Shown here in pieces: positions 51,118 to 60,336 of a DNA stretch of 64,000 nucleotides; position 1 is the stretch's first letter, and every line of letters starts with the position of its first letter. Location of the stretch: positions 2,170,001-2,234,000 of the forward strand of contig NZ_CP046535.1 in NCBI RefSeq assembly GCF_009739515.1, written 5' to 3'. The notes beneath the pieces were generated by a model. The model did no database searches, was not told the origin of the DNA, and worked only from the letters and a program-made list of their open reading frames with translations. The translations under genes were made by a program, and so were the position numbers. The stretch is from Sphingomonas profundi (GTDB lineage: Bacteria; Pseudomonadota; Alphaproteobacteria; Sphingomonadales; Sphingomonadaceae).

Positions 51118-54100
51118 GCGGCGGGGCGCGGCCTGCCGGTTTCCGCGTCCGTCCGCCGCAGCGCATCGACGAAGCCGTCGAGGTCGCCGAAGCCGCTCAC
51201 CTCGATGCGCGGCATGTGCATCGGATCGGAGAGCAGGGTGGCGATGCCGGGGGTGGTGCCCAGGCCGAGGCCGTAGCCGGCGAGCGCGGCCGCCCGCGCG
51301 GCGAGCGGATCGTAGGCGCCATAGGGGTAGATGATCGTGTCCGGCTCCCGCCCCAGCGCCTGCCCGATCGCCAGGCGGGATCGGAACGCCTCGCGCAGCA
51401 CCGCCTCGCCAGAGAGGGCCGGAAGGGCGGCGTGGCTGGCCGAGTGGCTGGCGATCACCGCGCCCTCGCGGGCGACGCGGCGCAGCGCCTCCCAGTCGAT
51501 CAGCGGCGCGGGCGGGCCGTAGGCGACATCCCAGTCGGCCCTGCCGCCGACCTTGTCGGTGACGATGCCGACGGTGGCGGCCATGCCGTAATGCTGGAGC
51601 AGCGGCCAGGCGGCGGTGGCGAAATCGCAATAGCCGTCGTCGAAGGTGAGCATCACCGGCCGCCCTTCCAGCGGCTGGTCGCGCGCCAGGGCGGCGATCC
51701 ACTCGGCCGGGGTGACGCCGCGATAGCCGTGGCGCCGCAGCCAGCGCAGCTGCGCCTCGAAATCGGCCGGGGACAGGCGATATTGCGCGAGCGCCGCCGG
51801 CCCGTCGTCCCGCTCGGCGATGCGATGGTACATCAGGATGGGCAGCGCCACGGCGCGCGCGCGGGCGGCCTCGCTGCGCGTCACGGTCGCGCCGCCCCAC
51901 ACCACATAGGCGCCATATTCCGGCAGCGGCGGCGCCTTGATCGGTCGCGTGGTCAGCTTCGGCACGATCGCCGCGTCCGTCTTGCGGAAGCGGTGGATGC
52001 GGTAGAGCTCGGTCTCGATCTGCGCCTCCAGCGCCAGACCCCCGACCGCGCCGAACACCTCGGCGATGGTCCGTGCGCCGAACACGCCATCCCAGTCGAA
52101 GCCGCTGCGGGCGCGCTCCTCCGATGCCTCGATCACATGCGCCATCACCAGCGCGCCGCCGGGCTTCAGGCGATCGGCGATGCGCCGCGCGATCGTGCGC
52201 AGCTTCGGCAGCGATCCACACTCGTACAGCACCTCGCTGCACGTGATCAGATCGTAGTCGCCGGCGATGTCGCCGTCGAAGAAATCGAGCTGGGCATAGT
52301 CGACATTGGCCTGCCCGGCGCATCGCTCGGCGGCGCGGCCGATCGCGATCGTGGAGATGTCGGTCGCCAGCAGGTGGCCGACGCGGGCGGCCAGCTGCAC
52401 GGTGAAGTGGCCCTCGGCGCAGGCCAGTTCCAGCGCGGCGGCGGGCCGGTCCGGGCCGATCAGGTCGAGCGTATATTCATACTTGGTCTGCTCGTACACG
52501 CTGTCATAGGCCCAGGGATTCTCCTGCTCGAACACCTGGTCCCAGTAAGCCGGGCTGTTCGCCGCCACCTCCCGCCAGGCCGGCGCGTCCGCCGCGGCGC
52601 CCGCCGTTCCCGCGGCGGCCTGTTCGCCGGCCAGCCGCCCGGCTTCCTGCCGGCCTACGGCGGCGATGGCCTCGCGGTAGGCGGCGTCGGTGCCGCCGTA
52701 GCGCAGCCGCCCGCCGATGCTGCGGCCGAGCGTGCGGGCGAGCGCCGCGCGCACGCGCAGCGGGGCGGCGCCGGCGATGCGCCCCGGCTGGGCGATGCGC
52801 GCCTTGATGCCCCAGCCGCGCGATCGCGACATCGCGGCGGCGGCGTGCAGCCAGAAGAGCGGCCGCGCCGCGCCGACTGATCGCATGATCCGCCGGCGCT
52901 CCGGCCAGGTCGGCGCCGCCGCCACGATCGCCTCGCGCAGCGCGGCCGGCGGGATCAGCCCCAGCGCCGGCAGGTGGACGAGGCCCAGCGCCCCCTCCCC
53001 CTCCACCACCTGCACGATCACGGCGTCGCAGCCGCGCGGATCGATCACCGGCAGCGGCTGCGCGATATCGACGCGGCGGACATGCACGCCGGACGAGGCG
53101 AACGGGCGATCGAACGCCGCCGGCCCCAGCACGCGCAGGCGGGCGAGGGCGCGACACGTATCGATCGCCCGCGTCTGACCGATGCGCGCGCCGAGCGCCT
53201 GCCAGAAGCGATCGACCTGCGGCTCCAGCCCGTCCCACCCGTCCGCCAGCGACGCGCTGTCCGTGCAGCGGCCGAAGGCGAGGCCGCCGACGAAGGTCGC
53301 CACGCCATGCTCCGCGATCAGCACAGCGCCGGCATAGTCGCCGATCATGTCGAGATAGGGAAGAGGATCCTCGCCCAAGGCGATGGCGTTGGCCGCGCAC
53401 ATCAGGATCCAGTCCAGCTTCAGCGGCAGCCGGTCCTCGTCCGGCAGGCCATCGGCGTAGCGCGGATCGCGCGCGGGCACGGCCGGGTCGGCGCGGCAGA
53501 CGCGATCGATCACCGCCAGCCCGTCCGTAGCCAGCGACAGCGGCCGGCGCGAGAGCGACTGCGGGCGGCAGTAATAGAAAGCCAGCATCTCCCGCACGCC
53601 GCGGAACGGCGCGCCGAGCCGGGCGATGCGCTGCCACAGATCCCAGTCCTCGTTCAGCGCCAGCGTCTCGTCGAACGGGCCGGCGGCGCGCATGATCCCG
53701 GCGCGGGTCAGCGCGCAGTGCACCGAGAGCACGCAGCTGCGCGCGAGCGTGCCGAACGGGTCCGACAGATCCGGCACGCGCTGCTCCTCAAGGATCCGTC
53801 CGTCCCGGTCGACGAGGGCGAAGTCGCAGTAGACGGTGCCGGCCTGCGGATGATCCCGCGCGAGATCGGTCAGCGTCTTCAGGAAGGCGGGGTGGAACCA
53901 GTCATCCGCGTCGAGGAAGCCGATCCACTCGCCGCGCGCCTCGCGCAGGCCGTGGTTGCGCGCGGCGGACGCGCCGAGATTGGGCTGGCGGAAGGCGCGG
54001 ATGCGCGGATCGCCGGCGGCGCGGCTGGCGATCACCGCCGCCGTCACGTCGGTCGATCCGTCGTCCACCACGATCGCCTCCCAATCGGCGAAGGTCTGCT

Positions 54101-54230
54101 GGACGAGGCTGTCCAGCGCGCGATCCAGGGTCGCCGCCGCCTGATAGGCGGGGATGACGATAGACACGCGGGGCGCGCCATCGTCCGCCACGGGCGGCCC
54201 CGCCGCGATCGGCTGGACCTGCCGGTTCAC
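51114..54230 (-). CDS. Three-domain GT2 / SAM-methyltransferase (NodS-like) / polysaccharide deacetylase (NodB-like) protein
   Basis: A 1038-residue protein, GTG 54230 overlapping the acyltransferase stop. Residues about 20-250: GT2 (VSIVIPAYQAAATLDRALD, IVVDDGST, GFLDADDW, NEDWDLWQRI). About 250-540: unassigned linker. About 555-750: NodS-like methyltransferase (SPAYWDQVFEQENPWAY, ALELACAEGHFTVQLA, LITCSEVLYECG). About 790-1035: NodB-type deacetylase (PILMYHRIAE, VMLTFDDGYCDFATAAWPLL, ASHSASHAALPAL, IIYPYGAYDP). Predicted to build, N-deacetylate and N- or O-methylate a sugar. Confidence 0.88.
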   Translation of the reverse strand: MNRQVQPIAAGPPVADDGAPRVSIVIPAYQAAATLDRALDSLVQQTFADWEAIVVDDGSTDVTAAVIASRAAGDPRIRAFRQPNLGASAARNHGLREARGEWIGFLDADDWFHPAFLKTLTDLARDHPQAGTVYCDFALVDRDGRILEEQRVPDLSDPFGTLARSCVLSVHCALTRAGIMRAAGPFDETLALNEDWDLWQRIARLGAPFRGVREMLAFYYCRPQSLSRRPLSLATDGLAVIDRVCRADPAVPARDPRYADGLPDEDRLPLKLDWILMCAANAIALGEDPLPYLDMIGDYAGAVLIAEHGVATFVGGLAFGRCTDSASLADGWDGLEPQVDRFWQALGARIGQTRAIDTCRALARLRVLGPAAFDRPFASSGVHVRRVDIAQPLPVIDPRGCDAVIVQVVEGEGALGLVHLPALGLIPPAALREAIVAAAPTWPERRRIMRSVGAARPLFWLHAAAAMSRSRGWGIKARIAQPGRIAGAAPLRVRAALARTLGRSIGGRLRYGGTDAAYREAIAAVGRQEAGRLAGEQAAAGTAGAAADAPAWREVAANSPAYWDQVFEQENPWAYDSVYEQTKYEYTLDLIGPDRPAAALELACAEGHFTVQLAARVGHLLATDISTIAIGRAAERCAGQANVDYAQLDFFDGDIAGDYDLITCSEVLYECGSLPKLRTIARRIADRLKPGGALVMAHVIEASEERARSGFDWDGVFGARTIAEVFGAVGGLALEAQIETELYRIHRFRKTDAAIVPKLTTRPIKAPPLPEYGAYVVWGGATVTRSEAARARAVALPILMYHRIAERDDGPAALAQYRLSPADFEAQLRWLRRHGYRGVTPAEWIAALARDQPLEGRPVMLTFDDGYCDFATAAWPLLQHYGMAATVGIVTDKVGGRADWDVAYGPPAPLIDWEALRRVAREGAVIASHSASHAALPALSGEAVLREAFRSRLAIGQALGREPDTIIYPYGAYDPLAARAAALAGYGLGLGTTPGIATLLSDPMHMPRIEVSGFGDLDGFVDALRRTDAETGRPRPAA

Positions 54231-55360
54231 CACGCCCCGATCCGGCGCGGCAGCGCGCCGCCGGACGCGGGCGGGCGACGATAGGCGAGGTGCGCGCGCA
54301 GGCGGTTGATCGGCGCCTCCACCCAGTGCCAGGACAAAGCCGCCACCGCCGCCGAGAGCAGGAACAGCTTCACCGTCAGCCACGCATCATAATGGAGCGC
54401 GCCCAGGCCGAGCTGGCGCGACGCGCGCTCCATCAGCGCGAGGATGAACTGGTGGTAGACGTAGATGCCGTAGCTGATCAGGCCGATGTAGCGCAGCGGC
54501 CGCAGCTCCAGCAGCGCGCCGGTGCGGCCGCCGAACCCGCTCGCGGCGCGCCACGTGATCGCGGCGAAGGCCAGGTTCATGCCCTCGTGCGCCGGCATGG
54601 CCAGCCATCCGCCGACGCGGCCGTGGCCCGCCATCAGCAGGGCCACCTGCACGGCGAACATGCCGGCGCCGATCCACCCCGCCCACGCCAGCCAGCCGAG
54701 CGGCCGGCGGCGATGCGCGGCGAGCGCCAGAGCGGCGCCGAACGCCAGCGAGTCGATCGACTGGAGAATGTTCGTCCGCTCGATCACCGGGTCCAGCGGC
54801 ACGATCGGCGCCCAGCTATAGGCGCCGGCCGCCGCCATCGCGCCGATCGCCCACGGCAGCGCCCGCCCCGGCAGCAGGAACAGTGCGAGCGGCCAGACGA
54901 GGTAGAATTGCCACTCGACCGTCAGGCTCCACAGATGGCCGGCGGCGGAGGTATCCTCGGCATTCTGGTCCAGCGCGAACAGGATGTCGGACAGTTGCAG
55001 CAGGTGCCAGTGCAGCTCGGCTCGGATGTTCGGCAGCGCCAGCATCGCCGCCACGGCGAGCGCCAGATAGTAGGCCGGGAACAGCCGCAGCATCCGCTTG
55101 GCGTAGAAGCGCGCCAGCGGCCGGCCGATCCCGTCTCCCCACGCGCGCCGCCTGTCCTGCGTGGCGAGCAGCTGGCCGGTGATCAGATAGCCGCTCAGGA
55201 CGAAGAACATCGTGACGCCGTAGGCGCCGAACTCGAAGAACTCATACTCGCCGACGCGATACGCCTCGGAGATGGTGTGCGAGAACAGCACCGCGATCAC
55301 GCACAGCGCGCGGATCGCATCGAGCTGGCCGGCGCGCCGTTGTGCGTGATCCGCATCCAA
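54227..55360 (-). CDS. Acyltransferase 3 (OafA/YrhL-like) membrane protein
   Basis: A 377-residue polytopic protein with about ten helices: QLDAIRALCVIAVLFSHT (catalytic His), GVTMFFVLSGYLITG, RMLRLFPAYYLALA, HLWSLTVEWQFYLVWPLALF, C-terminal WVEAPINRLRA. Acylates (often O-acetylates) sugars. TTG 55360 is proposed, with GGAG nine bases upstream; longer readings with ATG far upstream would overlap the divergent flippase gene. Confidence 0.85.
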   Translation of the reverse strand: MDADHAQRRAGQLDAIRALCVIAVLFSHTISEAYRVGEYEFFEFGAYGVTMFFVLSGYLITGQLLATQDRRRAWGDGIGRPLARFYAKRMLRLFPAYYLALAVAAMLALPNIRAELHWHLLQLSDILFALDQNAEDTSAAGHLWSLTVEWQFYLVWPLALFLLPGRALPWAIGAMAAAGAYSWAPIVPLDPVIERTNILQSIDSLAFGAALALAAHRRRPLGWLAWAGWIGAGMFAVQVALLMAGHGRVGGWLAMPAHEGMNLAFAAITWRAASGFGGRTGALLELRPLRYIGLISYGIYVYHQFILALMERASRQLGLGALHYDAWLTVKLFLLSAAVAALSWHWVEAPINRLRAHLAYRRPPASGGALPRRIGAW

Positions 55361-55652
55361 TCCGAGGCACTCCGTCGAGACGATGATGCCGGCGGTAATA
55401 TTCGTGTTGCGCGGCAGCAAATTCGATCCGGTCCGATTCGCTCTGCTTTCTCGCGCGAAGATGCGGATCGCGCCTTGGGCGAACTGGCGCACAGCTCCCG
55501 CAATAGCGGTCGCACCGGGAGATAGAACCAAGATCAACCCGATCGCGATTGCCCGCAGGGCGTTCCCGCCATAGCCCGCTGCGTCACAGGATGGTGGACG
55601 ACTTGGACGATTTCGGTTTGTGCAGTGCAACCGGCACGATCGCGGGCGCGCG
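55361..55652. other. Divergent promoter region between acyltransferase and flippase genes
   Basis: Less GC-rich stretches (55390-55480) are present but I could not define promoter boxes. A weak alternative start, GTG 55620, would extend the flippase by 11 residues. No repeats seen. Confidence 0.4.
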
Positions 55653-57122
55653 ATGATGACGCGGCGCGACTTCGCCGCCGCGCTCACCGCCGGCGCGGGC
55701 CTGCTGGCGCGCGCATCCAACCAGATCGCCACCGTGGTCGTCACGCTGGTGGCGACGCGCTATCTGGCGCCGGCGGAGTTCGGCGTGTTCGCGCTGGCAT
55801 CGATCGCCATCACCCTGATCCGCACCCTGCTCTACAGCGGGGCGTTCGAATATCTGCTGAAGGCGCGCGATGCGGGCGATTGCTCCAGCGAGAGCCTGGC
55901 CGTCAACCTCGCGCTGGCGGTGGGGCTGGGCGTGCTGCTGGGCGCGATCGCGCTGATCGCCGGCCGGCTGTTCGCGGCCGATGCGATCGCGCTCGCCCTG
56001 CTGGCTATGCTGCCCTCCAACCTCGTCTCGGCGGTGGCGGCGTGGCGCGAATCGCTGCTGCTGCGCACCGGCCGGCTGCGGCTCTATTACGCGCTCACCA
56101 CCCTGGCGGAACTGGCCGCGATGGTGCTGGCGATCGCGCTGCTGTTCGCCGGCTTCAAGGTGGCGGCGCTGATCTGGCAGCTCTACGCGCGTAACCTGGC
56201 CACGCTGATCCTCTACATGCTGGCCTCGCCTGCGATCTACTCGCGCCGTTTCTCGCGCGCGCGCTTCGTGGCGGTGCTGCGCTGGTCGACGAGCCGCTAC
56301 GCCGCGATGCTCGTCGGTTTCGGCGCCACCTACAGCGCCGATCTGTTCCTCGGCATCTTCCTGTCGCCGGCCGCCACCGGCCTGTTCCGCGCCAGCAGCC
56401 GCATCGTCACGGCGGTGACGGACATGTTCAACCAGCCCGCCCGCACCTTCGCCATGACGATCTTCTCCCAGCGCGCGGCCGCGGCCCAGCGATCGGACAC
56501 GATGTGGCCGGTCTTCTTCGTCATGGCGGCGGCGGTCGGCTGGGCCGCGCTGGTGGGTCTGGCGGCGGTGGCGACGGCCGTCGTGCCCGTACTGCTCGGC
56601 CCGCAGTGGCAGGCGGCGACGGCGCTGGTGCCGCTGCTGTGCCTGGCCCGCGCCTTCTCGCTGTTCGATACCGTCGCCAGCACCGTGCTGGTCGCCTATG
56701 ACGAGCAGCGCCCGCTCTTCTACATCCAGTGCACGAACGCCGCCGTGGGCGTGGCGCTGATCGCCCTGTCCGCGCCGTTCGGCCTGGTCGCGGTGACGAT
56801 CTCCACCGCCGTCTCCACCTGCCTCGGCTCGACCATCCTCGCCGTCGTCGCGCTGCGGCGCCTGCCGGGATCGCAGGCGATGCTGCGGCAGACCATGCCG
56901 GCGCTGATCCCGCCGCTGGTGGCGACGGCGGCCGGCGCGATGGCCGGGCGCGCGATGGCGACCGGCCTCGGTCTCGGCACGGCGCAGGCGGCGGTGCTGG
57001 CGATCGCGAGTGGCATCGTCGCCTGGCTGCTCGCGCTGATCGCCATCCGCCACCGGCTGCTGGACATGATCCTGCACCTGCGCGGCGATCCGCCCCACCC
57101 GGCCACGGCGCTGGCGGACTGA
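55653..57122 (+). CDS. Oligosaccharide flippase (Wzx/MOP family)
   Basis: A 489-residue polytopic protein with about 12-14 helices. Opening AGAGLLARASNQIATVVVTLVATRYLAPAEFGVFALASIAI (shown in part) with TRYLAPAEFGVFALA is the polysaccharide-export MOP motif; WSTSRYAAMLVGFGATYS begins the second half, and RASSRIVTAVTDMFNQPARTF is typical. Flips lipid-linked repeat units across the inner membrane. ATG 55653; TGA in the next gap of 204 bases. Confidence 0.88.
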   Translation: MMTRRDFAAALTAGAGLLARASNQIATVVVTLVATRYLAPAEFGVFALASIAITLIRTLLYSGAFEYLLKARDAGDCSSESLAVNLALAVGLGVLLGAIALIAGRLFAADAIALALLAMLPSNLVSAVAAWRESLLLRTGRLRLYYALTTLAELAAMVLAIALLFAGFKVAALIWQLYARNLATLILYMLASPAIYSRRFSRARFVAVLRWSTSRYAAMLVGFGATYSADLFLGIFLSPAATGLFRASSRIVTAVTDMFNQPARTFAMTIFSQRAAAAQRSDTMWPVFFVMAAAVGWAALVGLAAVATAVVPVLLGPQWQAATALVPLLCLARAFSLFDTVASTVLVAYDEQRPLFYIQCTNAAVGVALIALSAPFGLVAVTISTAVSTCLGSTILAVVALRRLPGSQAMLRQTMPALIPPLVATAAGAMAGRAMATGLGLGTAQAAVLAIASGIVAWLLALIAIRHRLLDMILHLRGDPPHPATALAD

Positions 57123-57326
57123 CCTGCGCCGGAGACACCGCTACGCACGCCGGCCCGCACCGGGGTATTCCGCCACGGCGGCAAGGCGGCGTGCCGATCA
57201 CGCCACAGGCCGCACCACTTGGAACCAAGTACGCGTTCTGCGAAGCGGTCTCCTCGCCTATACTGGGGTAGACCATAATCACGCTCTAATCTGTTCGATC
57301 CGGTTCAACTCCAATACGGAGTATTC

Positions 57327-58451
57327 ATGATGCATGACGAGACGGGGTTCGAACTCGTCATCAACGGCCGCTTCCTCAGCCAGCGGATGACGGGCGTGCA
57401 GCGCGTCGCGCGGGAGTTCGTCGGCGCGCTCGATCGGCGGCTGGTGGAGGGTCGCTATCCCGGGCTGCGGGTGCGGCTGGTGGCGCAGCGCGACGCCGTG
57501 CTCGCCGGGCCGGCGCTCCGCGCCATCGCGGTCGAGCGGGTCGGCGGCGGCAGCGGCCATCGGTGGGAGCAGCTCGCCCTGCCCGGCCATGTCGGCGCGG
57601 CGGCCCTGCTGTGCCTCGGCAACAGCGCGCCGGTGCTGTCGCTGCTCGGCCGCCGCCCGGTCGCGGTGATGCTGCACGATCTGGCCTACCGGCTGTTTCC
57701 CGGCGACTATCCGCTCGCCTACCGGCTGCTGCACCGCGCGATCGACATGGTGCTGCTGAAGCGCGCGCGCCCGCTCGTCACCGTCTCCGCGGCGGAGCGC
57801 AGCGTGATCGGCGGGCTGCACCCGTCGGCCGGGCCGCGCATCCTCGTCGCCGCGAACGGCGGCTTCGCCAACGATGCGCCGCCCGCCGCGCGATGGCGGC
57901 CGCGCCGGGGGGACGGCGCCTACGGCCTCTATGTCGGCGCGCTCTCCGATCGGAAGAACGGCGCGGGCATCGTACAGGCGGCAATCGATCTGGCGCGGGC
58001 GACCGGCGCGGGCTTCAAGCTGGCCGGGCCGGCGGCCAAGGCGGCGCACGCCATACCGGAGGATGTGCGGACGCTGATCGAGTTCTGCGGCTATGTCGAC
58101 GATGCCGCGCTGCTCGATCTCTACGCCGGCGCCTCCTTCTTCCTGTTCCCCTCCTTCTACGAAGCGTCCGGCCTGCCGCCGGTGGAGGCGATGACGGTCG
58201 GCTGCCCGGTGATCGTCTCCGACATCCCGGTGATGCGCGAGCGGTGCGGCGATGCGGCGCTCTACTGCGATCCGCACGACCGCCACTCGATCCTGCGCGC
58301 CTGCCGCGACCTGATCGAGCAGCCGGCGCTGGCCGAGCGGATGAGCGCGCTCGGTCGCGCCCAGGCGGCGACCTTCACGTGGGAGAAGCAGGTCGATCGC
58401 GTGATCGGCGCGATCGCGGCCGAGATGCGGCGCGACCGCGCCGCCGGATGA
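57327..58451 (+). CDS. GT4 family glycosyltransferase
   Basis: A 374-residue GT-B enzyme: VINGRFLSQRMTGVQRVAREF (a common opening in O-antigen GT4s, shown in part), GLYVGALSDRKNGAGIVQA, FPSFYEASGLPPVEAMTVG with the E-x7-E motif. The 204-base gap upstream holds its promoter, with a TATACT-like element near 57259 and otherwise no structure. Stop overlaps the next start (ATGA). Confidence 0.9.
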   Translation: MMHDETGFELVINGRFLSQRMTGVQRVAREFVGALDRRLVEGRYPGLRVRLVAQRDAVLAGPALRAIAVERVGGGSGHRWEQLALPGHVGAAALLCLGNSAPVLSLLGRRPVAVMLHDLAYRLFPGDYPLAYRLLHRAIDMVLLKRARPLVTVSAAERSVIGGLHPSAGPRILVAANGGFANDAPPAARWRPRRGDGAYGLYVGALSDRKNGAGIVQAAIDLARATGAGFKLAGPAAKAAHAIPEDVRTLIEFCGYVDDAALLDLYAGASFFLFPSFYEASGLPPVEAMTVGCPVIVSDIPVMRERCGDAALYCDPHDRHSILRACRDLIEQPALAERMSALGRAQAATFTWEKQVDRVIGAIAAEMRRDRAAG

Positions 58452-59326
58452 CGTCGCCGGACCATGCCCGCTTCGACGTCAGCCTGATCGTCGCGACGCT
58501 CGGCCGCACCATCCCGAACCGGCGGCTGCTGACGAGTCTCGCCAAGCAGCGCGCCGTCTCGTTCGAGGTGATCGTCGTCGACCAGAATGACGAGGACATA
58601 TTGGCGCCGTACCTGCACGGCGACTGGCCCTTTCCCGTCACCCACATGCGCCGCCCCGGCGAACGCGGCGCCAGCCGCGCGCGCAACTGCGGCTGGCCGG
58701 TCGCGCGGGCGCCGGTGCTGCTCTTCCCGGACGACGATTCCTGGTATCCCACCGATTTCCTCGCGCGCGGCCTCACCCAGATGGCGGACCGGCGCGTCGA
58801 CATCCTCACCGGGCGATCCACCGACGAGACCGGGCTGACGATCAACGACCGCTACGCCCGCCGGCCGGGCCGCATCGGGCGGCACGGCGTGTGGACGCGG
58901 CAGATCGAGTGGATCACCTTCTTCCGCCGCGACGTGGTGCAGCGCGCCGGCGGCTTCGACGAGACGATCGGGCTCGGCGCGCCGACCCCGTGGCAGGCGG
59001 GCGAAGGGCCGGATCTCATTCTGCGCGCGATCGCGAACGGCGCCACCGCCTGGTACGATCCGGGCCTCACCGCCTTTCACGACGAACTGCCCACCCGCAA
59101 TCCGGATGCGGCGATGATGCGCAAGGGCCGCGCTTATGCGCGCGGCATGGGCCGGGTGCTGCGGCGACGGCGCTTCCCGGTCGGCACCCTGCTCTACTGG
59201 TGCGGGCGGGCGCTGCTGGCGATGCTGCGATCGGCCTTCGCGCTGGATTGGCGGCGCGCCCGCTACTTCTTCCTCGTCTTCCTCGGGCGCCTGGAAGGTT
59301 ACGCCGGCCGCGTCTGGCGCGGCTAG
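58448..59326 (+). CDS. GT2 family glycosyltransferase
   Basis: A 292-residue GT-A enzyme: DVSLIVATLGRTIPNRRLL, FEVIVVDQNDED, RPGERGASRARNCG, LLFPDDDSWYP (DxD motif), and EWITFFRRDVVQRAGGFDE. A single C-terminal hydrophobic stretch (GRALLAMLRSAFAL) may be peripheral. ATG 58448 overlaps the previous stop. Convergent overlap of four bases with the next GT2. Confidence 0.9.
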   Translation: MTSPDHARFDVSLIVATLGRTIPNRRLLTSLAKQRAVSFEVIVVDQNDEDILAPYLHGDWPFPVTHMRRPGERGASRARNCGWPVARAPVLLFPDDDSWYPTDFLARGLTQMADRRVDILTGRSTDETGLTINDRYARRPGRIGRHGVWTRQIEWITFFRRDVVQRAGGFDETIGLGAPTPWQAGEGPDLILRAIANGATAWYDPGLTAFHDELPTRNPDAAMMRKGRAYARGMGRVLRRRRFPVGTLLYWCGRALLAMLRSAFALDWRRARYFFLVFLGRLEGYAGRVWRG

Positions 59327-60336
59327 GTTTGCAGGTCCAGCGTGGCGAGCCGCCGCAGCCGCCCATCGAACGGCGGACCGAAGCGCGGGGCGCACTCGTC
59401 TTCCGGCACCATCTGGTCGAACGGCACGCGTGCCGCCGGCATCGCCCGGTGCCACCGGTTGCGCAGCCGCCGCGCGAGATCGGCGAGCGTCGCCGCCGGA
59501 TCGCACGCCAGCGCGCGGGTGCCGAGCGCGAGCGCGGCCGGCCAGTGGCCGCCCAGCAGCAGCCGCGCCGCCGCCGCGCGATCGGCGTCGGCGCCCGCCC
59601 AGCGCAGCACCGGCAGCGGCGACGGCATCGCGTGCAGGGCGGTGGCGATCGCCCGCCGTCGCGCCGCGCCCATGCGCGGCATGTCGGCCGAGAGGCTGTC
59701 GGGCACACGCCGGTAGCCGACCAGCCGGCGCGGCACGCAGGCGATCGGCGCACGCGCGGCAACGCGCAACTGCAACAGATAATCCTCCGCTCCCCGCCAG
59801 CCCCACGTCACCGCATCATAGCCGCCGGCCGCCAGCAGCGCCGCGCGCCGGAACACCGCCGCGCTGCCGCAGCCGACGAAGTTGGTCAGCAGGTGGCGGT
59901 GATAGCCGTGGCCCGCCACCAGCGGCAGCGGCGGGGTGGCGATCACATGGCCGGCCGCATCGATCACATGATGCAGCGCGTAGGCGAAGCCCGCGGTCGG
60001 CTGCCGCTGAAGCGCGGCGATCGTTTCCGCAAGGTAGAGCGGATGCCACACGTCGTCGGCATCCAGCGGCGCGACATGATCCGCCGTCGACGCGGCGATC
60101 GCGCGGTTGCGGGCGGCGATCGGCCCGGCATGCGGCTGGCGGATCAGGCGGATGCGCGGATCGGCGGCGGCGGCGGCAGCGACGAGCGCGGCGGTCATGT
60201 CGGTCGATCCGTCGTCCACCACGACGATCTCGACATCAGCCACCGTCTGCCGCCGCGCCGAGGCGAGTGCTGCGACAATCGTGCCGGCGGCGTTGCGCGC
60301 CGGCATGATGACGGCGGCGCGCGGACGATCGCTCAT
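59323..60336 (-). CDS. GT2 family glycosyltransferase
   Basis: A 337-residue GT-A enzyme: AAVIMPARNAAGTIVAAL, EIVVVDDGSTDMTA, HVAPLDADDVWHPLYLAET (DxD), and TWGWRGAEDYLLQLRVA (the ED acceptor motif). ATG 60336 overlaps the stop of the following GT2. It lies at the end of a five-gene reverse operon. Confidence 0.9.
   Translation of the reverse strand: MSDRPRAAVIMPARNAAGTIVAALASARRQTVADVEIVVVDDGSTDMTAALVAAAAAADPRIRLIRQPHAGPIAARNRAIAASTADHVAPLDADDVWHPLYLAETIAALQRQPTAGFAYALHHVIDAAGHVIATPPLPLVAGHGYHRHLLTNFVGCGSAAVFRRAALLAAGGYDAVTWGWRGAEDYLLQLRVAARAPIACVPRRLVGYRRVPDSLSADMPRMGAARRRAIATALHAMPSPLPVLRWAGADADRAAAARLLLGGHWPAALALGTRALACDPAATLADLARRLRNRWHRAMPAARVPFDQMVPEDECAPRFGPPFDGRLRRLATLDLQT

Noticed and set aside
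55361-55744. N-terminal extension of the acyltransferase to ATG 55744
   Set aside because: It would overlap the divergent flippase gene and adds no conserved residues; the TTG 55360 start fits the family better.
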